NCBI GenBank assembly: GCA_910586365.1
Contig: CAJUGP010000020.1
Location: 1 to 40,022, forward strand
From: an uncultured Christensenella sp.
GTDB lineage: Bacteria > Bacillota > Clostridia > Christensenellales > Borkfalkiaceae
Reading direction: 5' to 3'
DNA length: 40,022 nucleotides
The notes under the pieces were generated by a model. It worked only from the letters and a program-made list of their open reading frames with translations. It was not told the DNA's origin and searched no databases. Position 1 is the stretch's first letter. The number at the start of each line of letters is the position of its first letter. Position numbers and translations under genes: made by a program. This document shows, one piece after another, positions 32,601-39,151 of the stretch.

Positions 32601-35372
32601 GAAGGTTCCGACGTGTACGTTCTGTACAGAATTTCGCCTAAGGTGATCGAAACCGCGCCCGTGATCGGCGAAACGACTTCCGCCGTTTATGACGATACGG
32701 CAAAGGTGTTCACGATCACGATCAGCGACGCGGCGGCGATCGAGGCATTCAAGGCGAATCCCGATTGGATCACGGTGAAAGCGATTGCAAAAGACTACGG
32801 CGATGATTCCATGCCCGAAGTTTCCGTAACCGAAGGCTTTACCTGGGAACTCAACGAAACGGGCGACACGCTTACGGTCGTAGCCAGATATACGGGTAAT
32901 TACACCGTAACGTTCCGCCTCGGCAACGGCAACTACGAATGGAAGAAGAACAGCGAGGATTTCGATCCCGATATCGAAGGAAGCGTTGGCGACGGCGTCG
33001 TCGTGAACGAGGACGGAAACGTAACGATTTCTTTCTCGATCACGGTGCACTATATCAACCTCGACGCGGAAACCGAACAAAATCAGGTGGTCGCTACCTA
33101 CGGCGACGATTACCTCGAAGCGGTGAAGAACAGTCTCAGTGCGAGAGGCGTGCAGCCGTTCGTCGATCTTGACGATATTTCCGTTGCTTACTTCGTTTGG
33201 AGAGCCGACGGGAATTATGCGGGTGTGCCCGACATCAGCGCCAACGCGTTGCGCGCGGGTAAATTCCATTACAGCGTGAAGATCCCCGGAACGACGAATT
33301 ACAGTCCGAAATACGAAAACGGTACGCTCGTCGTCAACAAGAAAGACGTTTTGGTCACGGTCGACGCGTTCGGCACGTTCGGCAGCGAAACGGTTACCTT
33401 CAACCGCGACTCGTTCCGCTTCGACGGATTTGCGGCGAACGTCAACAGCCCTTGGGACGTTCTCGCCGTCGATTACGATGCGCTCAGTTATACGATCGGT
33501 ACGGTCGGCGCGGAGAACTACTCCAACGGCTATCTCAATGCGGGCAAATACGTCGGCATTCTCGATCTCGAATCGCATGAAGGGAATTTGATCGGGTTCG
33601 GTCCGAACGGCACGCAGGACGATTACAATTACGTGTTTAACAAGGCGGATAGCTCGCTCACCGTCAACCGTTACGAAATTACGGTCAATATCGGCAATGC
33701 AAGCTCGCCCTTCGGTTCGCCCGTAAACGTGCGCAACGTGGCGCTTACGACGGGTAACAATATCTTCGAGCCTTACACCACGCTCCGCGAATTGCTCGAC
33801 GTGCGCTTCTCGCTCAACGCCGACTCGCAGAGCAATGCGGGCAGCTACGTGCTTTCGGCGACCGCGAACAACACAAACTATCTCGTCAACTTCAACAGCG
33901 GCGTTTATACGATCACGCCCATCGCGGTGGCGGTCACGCTCAATGCGGGCGGAGGTGTTTACAACGGCAAGATCGACGCGGCAAGCCTTGCGCGCGTTTC
34001 GAGTGCGGAAAGCCCCGATCTTACCCGCAGAGAGATCGAAAGATATCTTGTATACCGTTACACGGGCACGAGCTTCTCGGGCGTCGTGTACGACGGTTAC
34101 GAAGTTCCCACGCTTGCCGGTTCTTACACGGTAACGGCGGAAATCGATCCCGAAAAAACGGGCAATTTCACGCTGATCGGTAACGCGTCGGCGGTGTTCG
34201 CGGTTGATAAAATGTCGCTCGACGTGACCAAAGTGCAAGCGGGCAAACTCGTTTACAACGGCAACGCGCAAAGAGCGATCGTGATCGACAACGATTACAA
34301 CGTGGACGGCGTGCAACTCTACGATTACAACCGCAATCAAACCTTCACGCAGGCGGGCGTTTACTTCCTTACGCTCACGGTGCGCGACGCTGCGAATATG
34401 CAGTGGTCGACGCGTGAAAGCGAATACGGTTTGCAGATCACAGTCGAAAAGGGTGTGAACGGCGTTTCCAACATCGAAATCATCGGCTGGACGTACGGCG
34501 ACGAGCCGAACGCTCCCAAAGCCGAGCTTGCGCACGACGACGGCGCTCAAATCGTGTTCGAGTATTACGTCGACGGCGCTTGGACGACGAACGTTCCTCA
34601 GAACGCAGGCACGTATTCGGTGCGCGCGTCGATTGCGGAATCGGCAAACTACGGCGCTTACACGAGCCTCGAACAGCGTTTTGAAATCAAGAAACGCACG
34701 CTTGCCGTGCCTTCTCTCGAAATCGTGACGGAAGGCGAAAACCGTAACGACATGTATACGGGTTCGACCTTGCTTGCGAGCGTGCTCGGGTACGACGCGG
34801 CGACGATGCTGCTTTCGTACAGCGATGCGTCCAGCGTAAGCGGAAACAACGTTACGCTGAGCGCGCTCAACGCCGGCACGTACCGCATTACGATCATGCT
34901 CAACGATGCGCTCAACTATGCTTGGGAACGCAGCGACGAGGACGACGACGGCGTCGTTACGCTTCTTTGGACGGTTACGCCCCGTAAATTGGAATCCAAT
35001 CCCAGCGCGGTGGACGATAAGTTCATTGTCGACGGTTCGATCCTCGAGTATCTGCCCGAAGGCTTCGATCCTACGATCATGAATATCGAAAACAACCAAA
35101 TCGGTCACAGCGGTAAATTCATCGTAACGGTTACGCTCAAAGATACGGCGAACTACACTTGGGCGGACGGCACGACGGGTTCTCTTACGTTTGAATGGAC
35201 GGTAGAAGGCGTGAGCAATATCTTCATCGGGATCGTCGGCGGACTCGCAGGGGTCGTCGTGATCGCGGCGGTTGCGCTCTTCGCTCAGATCGGGGTACAC
35301 AACAAAAAGAAAAAGCGTGAAGCTGCCGAAATGGAAAGCCGTGACGGCGCAGATGCGGAAGAAGGGGTGTGA
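23661..35372 (+). CDS. Giant secreted MBG/YDG-repeat surface protein with C-terminal membrane anchor
   Basis: A 3903-residue protein encoded by one uninterrupted 11.7-kb frame. Residues 1-41 are a signal peptide (basic start, hydrophobic core, VQA cleavage site). Up to about residue 700 are Ig-like beta segments. The rest is a long chain of diverged beta repeats of the MBG/YDG adhesin type, each with an aromatic-Gly signature: YGGY (Y1514), YGGE (Y1610), YGDD (Y2076), YNGK (Y2289), YGDN (Y2388), YDGK (Y2897), YGDD (Y3147), YNGK (Y3434), YNGN (Y3532), YGDE (Y3612). Each repeat tends to close with a T(A/S/T)-AG-x-Y stretch. One transmembrane helix (about 3854-3879) and a KKKK-led acidic tail end the protein. 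There is no sortase motif at the C-terminus. GAGGGG at 23648-23653 precedes the ATG. Probably a cell-surface stalk or adhesin; the ligand is unknown. Confidence 0.88.
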   Translation: MKLRVLSVGRRIAIAVCAVLALVTGTLSVVCPRFAGATVQAAAYENIAVATSLTEIEKGLNDLDEPNKQAVLDQLKKYLTVTADGATVPSDDYTVDSVTYEGSGAKIAVSAAGVSGGRVTAEVTVENAVDSVLQSVSVSVDPEKAEQNSDGIYKVLKYGRLTDESVFLTDTGKRPVQFTEGKQSILDFLKIELRYQNVTLPISEVEYAEDGEMLTQKIGQVYSYRINQKSFTAGSRTITVSVEHDENGNRLNGSLDALFEDVKIISLEATQKSGILYSYSDVISSVTVTAKYNDGSSRELSEREYTTNSSLIPTNVPDAEQTGDFTTNNTGANRASNVPNNTSSYNYSKEVTITSGGISTTLNMNGITLANPHQIIGIVGVPALQKEGAPLDLRGLSVAISYAVNYHDKTSKVYDGLGDTVDMISGTIIDESTTIMVPLTDLIDFLTVKYNGGTLQAAKDSVVPTISGSGTTVSTELTFTYYGQMFYFSTGAERNDTGLRYHTNWSRNPNTSTNTFELEVNKNEGPSVTANYYARPIINEDIVTYREGLTKPVLGVDFSDPQEVANGTRVEIVNLGSHEKLGFTYTISDGRVTMLGDAANQPGTVGAAYTQEGKDSRFSFTKPGRFSVAIILPEVQEGATPNYFYGTTSNRAEYEIEIEKGDLAVSYTNLTLTDNGLAVAQGTLLSSLQKIGVLFSTGGNIVSGANAPQTYAVYVRLASEPVNAKRVLLRYTNGARGELTADELSALNALASFDHPREEFYIHTETSGNDYYKPVNTGTTPVTLSVVIPNVDTITSVNVQYDRTQTAKKVIDEWTENFGGEYEVTISKDGTTLTDASAEVLHVNNEYTITFAHKSSANVKTVPLVVSPVFYNDVKTSVSGDAEYDGELKFTDLIARLKAAATTAYNTDHYYQLNLSSVTYVDAAGNAISDVRNLTVGSWTALFKTELGAGDLEGDYVLPDFEVTFNVTALALNFTVEGNLSAFTQENSYAASYTGAALTFAITGWNAAAEKNVSVSVSGHLPEEGAEIPANFFALATAGEFKLSLVTAGEYTVTLAANSSNVTLASPLTYTLTVNKVAATLSKTETSMQISSSFVFPSDVTVQGVAGNAATEGLRITDYKIYSDEACTAEIASDAVQVDTTYYIKVTGLSGNYVKSIDNKYQATFTYGVNYNVPAQALKLNITKGSLPALDVKDEFMQDGKIVLTAEFGKGIDVLSCFANAADAANYVITVTAAARASFTAEDLANGTLPAGNYIVTIDANPNFAWVGGEAVSVNLTVGKAAIDVPELVVATGAYTGAAVSVKAGGTSAYWSALKGNVTATVYRFDVGTTDFTIKADTQESGTFEILEEEGLTVGKLTYTDAGIYYIVFELTSPNYYWKGSAETQTKTEAARVAEVSCKELAVPVTQRVWEQGETVSYGATGTATIEGYTVDYDITTDETAQTVKYTVTSITKDGSGDIKHNFVWARNADDYEGLAYLGDRGYGTVEGLTATLNYAVVQTALDIDYAKKTSVVYGGYVGGTVLTNLNEIFVPTGTDTDKLGTVTYSYLDGEGTVKTITEESIKTLDAGTYAVTVGLTFSSETTYAPMTFYVALTVAPRPVTVTVNATLTYGGELSNATFAYAAGSLQFNDGVEPAFAYALENYLDVKDGTYAYSDHEWVKLDNTLANYAVTFDGASALTVVKGTANVSVNLEYFYGETPANGSLNAVSDADKFVYDKENVGASGTVSYTVAKNGENYDVTLDVSTLSSKNYNFVAENNACAVIFKKLAVNVKIGNLSALFGTRADLSTAEITMEVAVNGVTVDTAALTEELKKLLELSTDAFVGANGTAQVGRYPITAELAENEYFEIAGLTNGEYTVAFDAAWLNVVGAENLTYTGSSLNLIGSVTVEQVGGADPVAEGGYTVYYSTDTTEEKHWSTAARETNANEYTVSYYIDIAGYGKVEIPNTVSVMVAKGENTLKTNFDVNNAAADNVENITADAWQYGKYDAALLTVPEATFGGTITYKLYQNEETEAFATGADLATLLQLHADKMVCDNYKFVVSTSDAGNYDSSEKAYYIRVGKAALIFKAADTSVTYGDDAKFDYVVTGLNSAAGDTKESVLGNDFKVDYVCAYRAGDATHGNVTAEGYEITLEVSRKDGGAFDSLANYTVETEGGILTVTERAITIKINSETIDYRTANAPRPSAQLVRGTLPNGVALEDVITLVTPRLNFSHLSDENEWLQPVGTYYIYPQAKGAAAVNYVVDFFDCEYNPSNNHTDYINDGKYFGTYTINTLFVNTAWNGASQAFVYNGKAIVLSANATSYSKTDGTVGMFPTPKSLKLSYIAYTADTDINGSIDSATAGLPTNAGSYVIYAAMEDKNYTTGGAYIIIMIEKATLELQVDNLTMTYGDNLPNGSYKLKNENQLYTQADKDELKGKTPSYAVLNGGTVVAAADANKLGAGTYALSLADIELTNYKVLVSYGALTIERRKVEVTLEDFEKPYKGSVYDQSSLGLDAVDEDGNSTAYTVTNMPENGDKTNAQTLGITLSVAGTALNVGTYNVVASAVNDGNYIVTFTSNTAKFKIVPAEIYVQTTLNVLYGEETVSSVSYEIGTLNSKGEFVAGVGGETYQSLLEKQALANNVVYVGGAPEYTLTWTKKTTPGQEYTVNRVGTKGFSFMNYTVVENGYLANYVIEKRVVTVTGAVETEYTGSAIDPQFTFGNLVQGESLSVTKKYLNAGGEEINQIIDAGSYTVCLGRIAGNEGKHYTYENGAEELRITFVVTKKLISVSWENNPMRYDSTASGSSNLNYNRVLGYGASVENLVDAVMTRTYTVYSTSTDGTEQNGEEKIDNVPFAILSADNYGCMMTGVGLYTLTLKLKEGNSANYQFAGGETEVTITFSAYANAVDMKVELNDKIYDGKAPVEKVSVEGTVLDGVDLAQYLAKSYARIDEETANRLGEIDRKLNAADMTGVVFDMTVAPVDAGYYVFHVVYFRDLPTGAEGSDVYVLYRISPKVIETAPVIGETTSAVYDDTAKVFTITISDAAAIEAFKANPDWITVKAIAKDYGDDSMPEVSVTEGFTWELNETGDTLTVVARYTGNYTVTFRLGNGNYEWKKNSEDFDPDIEGSVGDGVVVNEDGNVTISFSITVHYINLDAETEQNQVVATYGDDYLEAVKNSLSARGVQPFVDLDDISVAYFVWRADGNYAGVPDISANALRAGKFHYSVKIPGTTNYSPKYENGTLVVNKKDVLVTVDAFGTFGSETVTFNRDSFRFDGFAANVNSPWDVLAVDYDALSYTIGTVGAENYSNGYLNAGKYVGILDLESHEGNLIGFGPNGTQDDYNYVFNKADSSLTVNRYEITVNIGNASSPFGSPVNVRNVALTTGNNIFEPYTTLRELLDVRFSLNADSQSNAGSYVLSATANNTNYLVNFNSGVYTITPIAVAVTLNAGGGVYNGKIDAASLARVSSAESPDLTRREIERYLVYRYTGTSFSGVVYDGYEVPTLAGSYTVTAEIDPEKTGNFTLIGNASAVFAVDKMSLDVTKVQAGKLVYNGNAQRAIVIDNDYNVDGVQLYDYNRNQTFTQAGVYFLTLTVRDAANMQWSTRESEYGLQITVEKGVNGVSNIEIIGWTYGDEPNAPKAELAHDDGAQIVFEYYVDGAWTTNVPQNAGTYSVRASIAESANYGAYTSLEQRFEIKKRTLAVPSLEIVTEGENRNDMYTGSTLLASVLGYDAATMLLSYSDASSVSGNNVTLSALNAGTYRITIMLNDALNYAWERSDEDDDGVVTLLWTVTPRKLESNPSAVDDKFIVDGSILEYLPEGFDPTIMNIENNQIGHSGKFIVTVTLKDTANYTWADGTTGSLTFEWTVEGVSNIFIGIVGGLAGVVVIAAVALFAQIGVHNKKKKREAAEMESRDGADAEEGV

Positions 35373-35374
35373 TC

Positions 35375-36505
35375 ATGGCGAACATTAATCTTTTGGACTT
35401 CGATCTTTTAAGGCTCTTTTCGGTGCAGGATCTGATCATAATCGGGTCGATTCTGCTCGTGGCGATTGCCCTTATCATCGGTAATATCGTTCTTGTGCAC
35501 TTTTATAAAAAGCATGCGGAGCGCAAGCTGTGCACCAAACAGTTGCAACAGCGCCGCGAAGAGCTTTTAAGCGTGCTCGAGGGTATGAAAAACGGCGGCG
35601 CGTTTACGGTTGCCGACGAAGAAGAAAAAGAGGACGACCTCACCGAAGAGGATATGTACGAGGACGACGAAGACGACGAGGATCTGGAAATGGGCGTCAT
35701 CTCCGCGGACGACGAAGAAAGCCTTGCGGAAGCGGTGGCGTCCGCCGAAGGCGCAAACGAGTTCGACCGCAGAGTGCGCATCATGAAAGCGTCCGACATG
35801 TCGCCCGCGATGCGGGAGAAATTCTCCCTCGTCGGCAGCGAATACGACGAAAAGAGCTACTTCGTCCGTTATGCGTATTCCTTCGAGGCGAAGCTCAACC
35901 GTGCGGAAGAAAAGATCCAAGAACGCTACGTTGCGCTCCTCAACGAATTGGCGCTGTACCGCGGCGTAAAAATCGCAAACAGCAGCAAACAGCAGCGCAT
36001 TTACAAAGGGCGCAAAACGTTGGGCTTGATCATGTTCCGCGGTCACACGCTTTGCGTTGCGCTCGCGCTCAATCCCGCCGATTACAAGGATACGAAGTAC
36101 CGCGGGATCGATATGTCCGAGAAAAAGCGTTTCAAAGCGACGCCCATGGTGTTCAAGCTGACGTCCTCGCGCAAGATCGAGTACGCGAAATATCTGCTCG
36201 TGCAGCTTGCCGACGTGCATACGCTCGTCATGAACGAAAATCCCGAAAAACAGGAGGTTACGTTCGAGAATCTGACCGATGCGGAATTGTTTGAAAATGA
36301 CAAGTTGAAAATTTACGTTTTGGGCGAAGTTCCCGAAAACGTATTGCAGAAAATCGAAGCCGAAGAGGCGGCTAAGGCAGCCGCTGAGGCGGAGGCGAAA
36401 AAAGCCGAGCGGCTTGCCAAGAAAGCCGAAAAAGCGGGTGCTGCCGAAGTAAAAGAAGAAGTTGCGGCGGCAAAACCCAAACGCGGCAGAAAATCGGCGG
36501 AATAA
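35375..36505 (+). CDS. Single-pass membrane protein with acidic linker and cytosolic domain, partner of the giant protein
   Basis: A 376-residue protein. A transmembrane helix at about residues 18-40 is followed by a basic stop-transfer (HFYKKHAERK), so the rest should be cytosolic. Residues about 80-115 are very acidic (long Asp/Glu runs). A folded domain spans about 165-295: SFEAKLNRAEEKIQERY, then LALYRGVKI, an RGHTLCVALALNPADYKDTKY stretch and RKIEYAKYLLVQL. It resembles an uncharacterised domain I associate with many clostridial proteins, though I cannot give it a secure name. The C-terminus is an Ala/Glu/Lys helix ending in KPKRGRK, an AT-hook-like patch. ATG 35375 has GGGG seven bases upstream and follows the giant gene's stop by two bases, so the two are co-translated. 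Function unknown. Confidence 0.75.
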   Translation: MANINLLDFDLLRLFSVQDLIIIGSILLVAIALIIGNIVLVHFYKKHAERKLCTKQLQQRREELLSVLEGMKNGGAFTVADEEEKEDDLTEEDMYEDDEDDEDLEMGVISADDEESLAEAVASAEGANEFDRRVRIMKASDMSPAMREKFSLVGSEYDEKSYFVRYAYSFEAKLNRAEEKIQERYVALLNELALYRGVKIANSSKQQRIYKGRKTLGLIMFRGHTLCVALALNPADYKDTKYRGIDMSEKKRFKATPMVFKLTSSRKIEYAKYLLVQLADVHTLVMNENPEKQEVTFENLTDAELFENDKLKIYVLGEVPENVLQKIEAEEAAKAAAEAEAKKAERLAKKAEKAGAAEVKEEVAAAKPKRGRKSAE

Positions 36506-36519
36506 CCGCGCCATGACGG

Positions 36520-36559
36520 AAAACCCGTTTGAAAGCGTCGCTTTCGGGCGGGTTTTTTC
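36520..36559 (+). terminator. Intrinsic terminator after the giant-protein operon
   Basis: AAAACCCG and CGGGTTTT form the outer stem and GAAAGC/GCTTTC the inner stem, followed by a T-run to 36558. It begins 15 bp after the stop at 36505 and closes the two-gene unit. Confidence 0.9.
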
Positions 36560-36625
36560 TTAGCGAAAAAGTGAGCGTAATAGAACGCAGCGCCTGTTCA
36601 CACAATAAACTTGTACGGAGCGGAT

Positions 36626-39097
36626 ATGGAAACGGAAAAATTAGCGGCACAGTTGACGGCGGAAGAAAAAACGGCTTTGGTTTCGGGGACGGATTTTATG
36701 TATACCAACCCCGTGCCCCGTTTGAACATTCCTTCCGTTCGCATGTCGGACGGACCGCACGGACTGCGCGTGCAAACAAAGGGCGACAACGGCGTAACGG
36801 GCAGCCGCGCCGCAACGGCGTTTCCTACGGCGGCGACAGCGGCAAACGGTTGGAACGGCGAAAATCTCAAAAAAATAGGGCAGGCGATCGCCCGCGAGTG
36901 CTGTTATTACGGTGTGGACGTTCTGCTCGGACCGGGCGTGAATATCAAGCGAAATCCGCTTTGCGGCCGTAATTTTGAATATTTTTCCGAAGACCCGTAT
37001 CTTGCCGGCATTCTTGCCGTCGCGCAGATTCGCGCCGTGCAGCAAGGCGGCGTCGGCGTTTGCCTAAAACACTTTGCCCTCAATAACGCCGAAACTTTTC
37101 GCTTTTCGGAGGATTGCATCGCGGATATGCGCGCCATGCGGGAGCTTTACCTGCGCGTATTTGAAATTGCCGTAAAAGAGGGAAAACCGTGGGCGGTCAT
37201 GAGTGCGTATAACCGCGTAAACGGCGAATTTTGCTCGCAGAACGCTTGGTTGCTCCGCGGCGTTTTGCGCGAAGAATGGGGCTTCGACGGCGTGGTCATG
37301 AGCGATTGGGGTGGAATCCACGAACGCGTGACCGCTCTGCAAGCGGGGCTTGACCTCGAAATGCCGGGCGACGCCGTCGTTTGCCGAAAATGGATTTTCG
37401 ACGGATTAAAAACGGGCGCGCTCGACGAATTTGATTTGAACGCCGCCGCGCGCAACGTTCTGAACCTTGTCGAGAAATGCTCGCATAGAAAAGATGGTGA
37501 AGTAGATTTTGAAGCGCACCACGGTTTAAGCGCGGAGATTGCCGCCGATTGCGCCGTACTGCTCCAAAACGACGGCACGCTACCGCTTCGTGATAGCGAA
37601 AAATTATGCGTCATGGGCGATTTTTTCGAGCACTTGCGTTATCAGGGCGCGGGCAGCTCGATGGTAAATCCCGCCTTTCTGACTTCTCCTAAACAGGCGT
37701 TCGACGAAAGGGGCGTTTCTTACTTATATGCGCGCGGATACGATCGCTACGGCGCGAAAAAGCGTCGCTTGATCGAAGAAGCGCTTAAAATCGGGAAACG
37801 GTACGAGCGCGTATTGCTGTTTGCCGGTTTAGCGGACGATTCGGAGAGCGAGGGCGCGGACAGGCAGAACATGCGCTTGCCGCAAAATCAACTCGATTTG
37901 ATCGAAGCGCTCCTTGGGGCGGGCAAAAAAATCACGCTTGTGTTGTTCGGCGGCGCGCCCGTCGAGCTGCCGTTTGCCGACCGTCTTTCCGCAATTCTTG
38001 CCATGTATCTGCCCGGACAAAACGGCGGCACCGCCTGCGCGCGGTTACTTTTCGGCGAAGTCTGCCCAAGCGGTAAGCTTGCCGAAACGTGGGTAAAAAC
38101 CTATGCCGACGTTCCGTTCGGCAACGAATATTCCAAAGAACCGCGCGAAGTTTATAAAGAAAGCGTATTCGTCGGCTACCGTTATTACACGACGGCGCGC
38201 AAAGAAGTGCGCTTTCCGTTCGGATTCGGGCTTTCGTACACGTCCTTTCAATGGAGCGATATGCGCCTTACCGAGCGCGACGGCACGATCGAAGTTTCGT
38301 GCGCCGTTGAAAATACGGGTGCGGTCGACGGCGCCGACGTCGTTCAGCTCTACGTATCCGCGCCCGAAAGCAAGGTGTTCCGACCTCTGCGCGAACTGCG
38401 CGCGTTTGCCAAAATATATTTGAAAGCGGGGGAGAAACAACGCGTTTCGCTTTCTTTTGCGCGCAGCGATTTGGCGTATTGGAACGAAAAAATGCAGGCG
38501 TTTCTCGTGGAAAGCGGCAAATACGACGTTCAGCTTTGCCGCGATTGCGAAAGCGTCGCGCTGTCGTTCCCGCTTGAAATCGCGGGCGAACCAACGCCTG
38601 CGCCTTATTCCGAGCAGGTGCAATCGGCATATTGCGGCGCAAACCTTGCGGCGGTCACAAACGAACTCTTTGAAGAAATGAGCGGACGGCGTATCCCTGC
38701 ACTGCCGCCGCGCGCCCCCGTTACGATCGAAAGCCGTTTTCAGGATATCCGCCGAACACTCGTCGGCAGAATACTTTATGCGCTTGTCATGCTCGCGCCG
38801 CGCATCCAAGCGCGCCGCGCGAAACGGAAAAAAGAGGGGGCGGAACGCGACAACGCGCAAAAGGGCGCGCTCTTTATGCGGTTGATTTTGGAAAACAGCA
38901 CGCTTTGTTCCATGACAATGGCGGCAAGCACGCATATGCCTTATTCGTTTGCCGAAGCGTTCGTGCATATCGGAAACGGACGGCTATTCAAGGGCTTGGC
39001 GTGTTTTATGAAGAAGATAAAGGTTCCGAAATTGCCGAAAGACCAAAATAACGGCGGAAAACGCCTGCGAATTAGTTCACTAAGTGAATTTTCTTGA
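36626..39097 (+). CDS. Glycoside hydrolase family 3 beta-glycosidase
   Basis: An 823-residue, apparently cytoplasmic (no signal peptide) GH3 enzyme, likely acting on imported beta-glucosides or related oligosaccharides. Domain 1 (about 1-300) is the (beta/alpha)8 barrel with the nucleophile D227 in VVMSDWGG. Domain 2 (about 310-540) carries the ESEGADRQNM loop with E409 as likely acid/base. A fibronectin III-like domain follows at about 570-660 (an EVSCAVENTGAVDGADVVQL stretch). The remaining 120 residues are a tail with a basic patch (RRAKRKK) and an NGRLFKGL segment like tails of other clostridial GH3 enzymes. I use ATG 36626 with GGAG at 36617-36620. The TGA stop sits inside the -35 element of the next gene. 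Exact sugar specificity is unknown. Confidence 0.94.
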   Translation: METEKLAAQLTAEEKTALVSGTDFMYTNPVPRLNIPSVRMSDGPHGLRVQTKGDNGVTGSRAATAFPTAATAANGWNGENLKKIGQAIARECCYYGVDVLLGPGVNIKRNPLCGRNFEYFSEDPYLAGILAVAQIRAVQQGGVGVCLKHFALNNAETFRFSEDCIADMRAMRELYLRVFEIAVKEGKPWAVMSAYNRVNGEFCSQNAWLLRGVLREEWGFDGVVMSDWGGIHERVTALQAGLDLEMPGDAVVCRKWIFDGLKTGALDEFDLNAAARNVLNLVEKCSHRKDGEVDFEAHHGLSAEIAADCAVLLQNDGTLPLRDSEKLCVMGDFFEHLRYQGAGSSMVNPAFLTSPKQAFDERGVSYLYARGYDRYGAKKRRLIEEALKIGKRYERVLLFAGLADDSESEGADRQNMRLPQNQLDLIEALLGAGKKITLVLFGGAPVELPFADRLSAILAMYLPGQNGGTACARLLFGEVCPSGKLAETWVKTYADVPFGNEYSKEPREVYKESVFVGYRYYTTARKEVRFPFGFGLSYTSFQWSDMRLTERDGTIEVSCAVENTGAVDGADVVQLYVSAPESKVFRPLRELRAFAKIYLKAGEKQRVSLSFARSDLAYWNEKMQAFLVESGKYDVQLCRDCESVALSFPLEIAGEPTPAPYSEQVQSAYCGANLAAVTNELFEEMSGRRIPALPPRAPVTIESRFQDIRRTLVGRILYALVMLAPRIQARRAKRKKEGAERDNAQKGALFMRLILENSTLCSMTMAASTHMPYSFAEAFVHIGNGRLFKGLACFMKKIKVPKLPKDQNNGGKRLRISSLSEFS
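39076..39088. promoter_or_regulatory. Candidate operator (inverted repeat) at the degV-like promoter
   Basis: TTCAC-TAA-GTGAA is a perfect 5-bp inverted repeat with a 3-bp centre, five bases upstream of the TTGACA -35 and inside the last codons of the GH3 gene. It could bind a dimeric regulator, or act with the following TTTTCTT as a weak terminator. Confidence 0.4.
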
Positions 39098-39122
39098 CAG
39101 ACGTTTTCAAACATGCTATGAT
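39094..39122 (+). promoter_or_regulatory. Sigma-A promoter of the degV-like gene
   Basis: Perfect TTGACA (39094-39099), a 17-bp spacer and TATGAT (39117-39122). The GH3 stop codon TGA (39095-39097) lies within the -35. Confidence 0.87.
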
Positions 39123-39151
39123 AGTTGCGATAAAATCAATCGGAGTATCAT

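Noticed and set aside
31446..35300. A 1284-codon open frame on the minus strand, opposite the giant surface gene
   Set aside because: Its translation is Arg/Val/His-rich with no recognisable domain, it lacks a ribosome binding site, and it mirrors the codon bias of the real gene. The same applies to the minus-strand frames at 28125-30299, 26574-28043 and 30303-31376.
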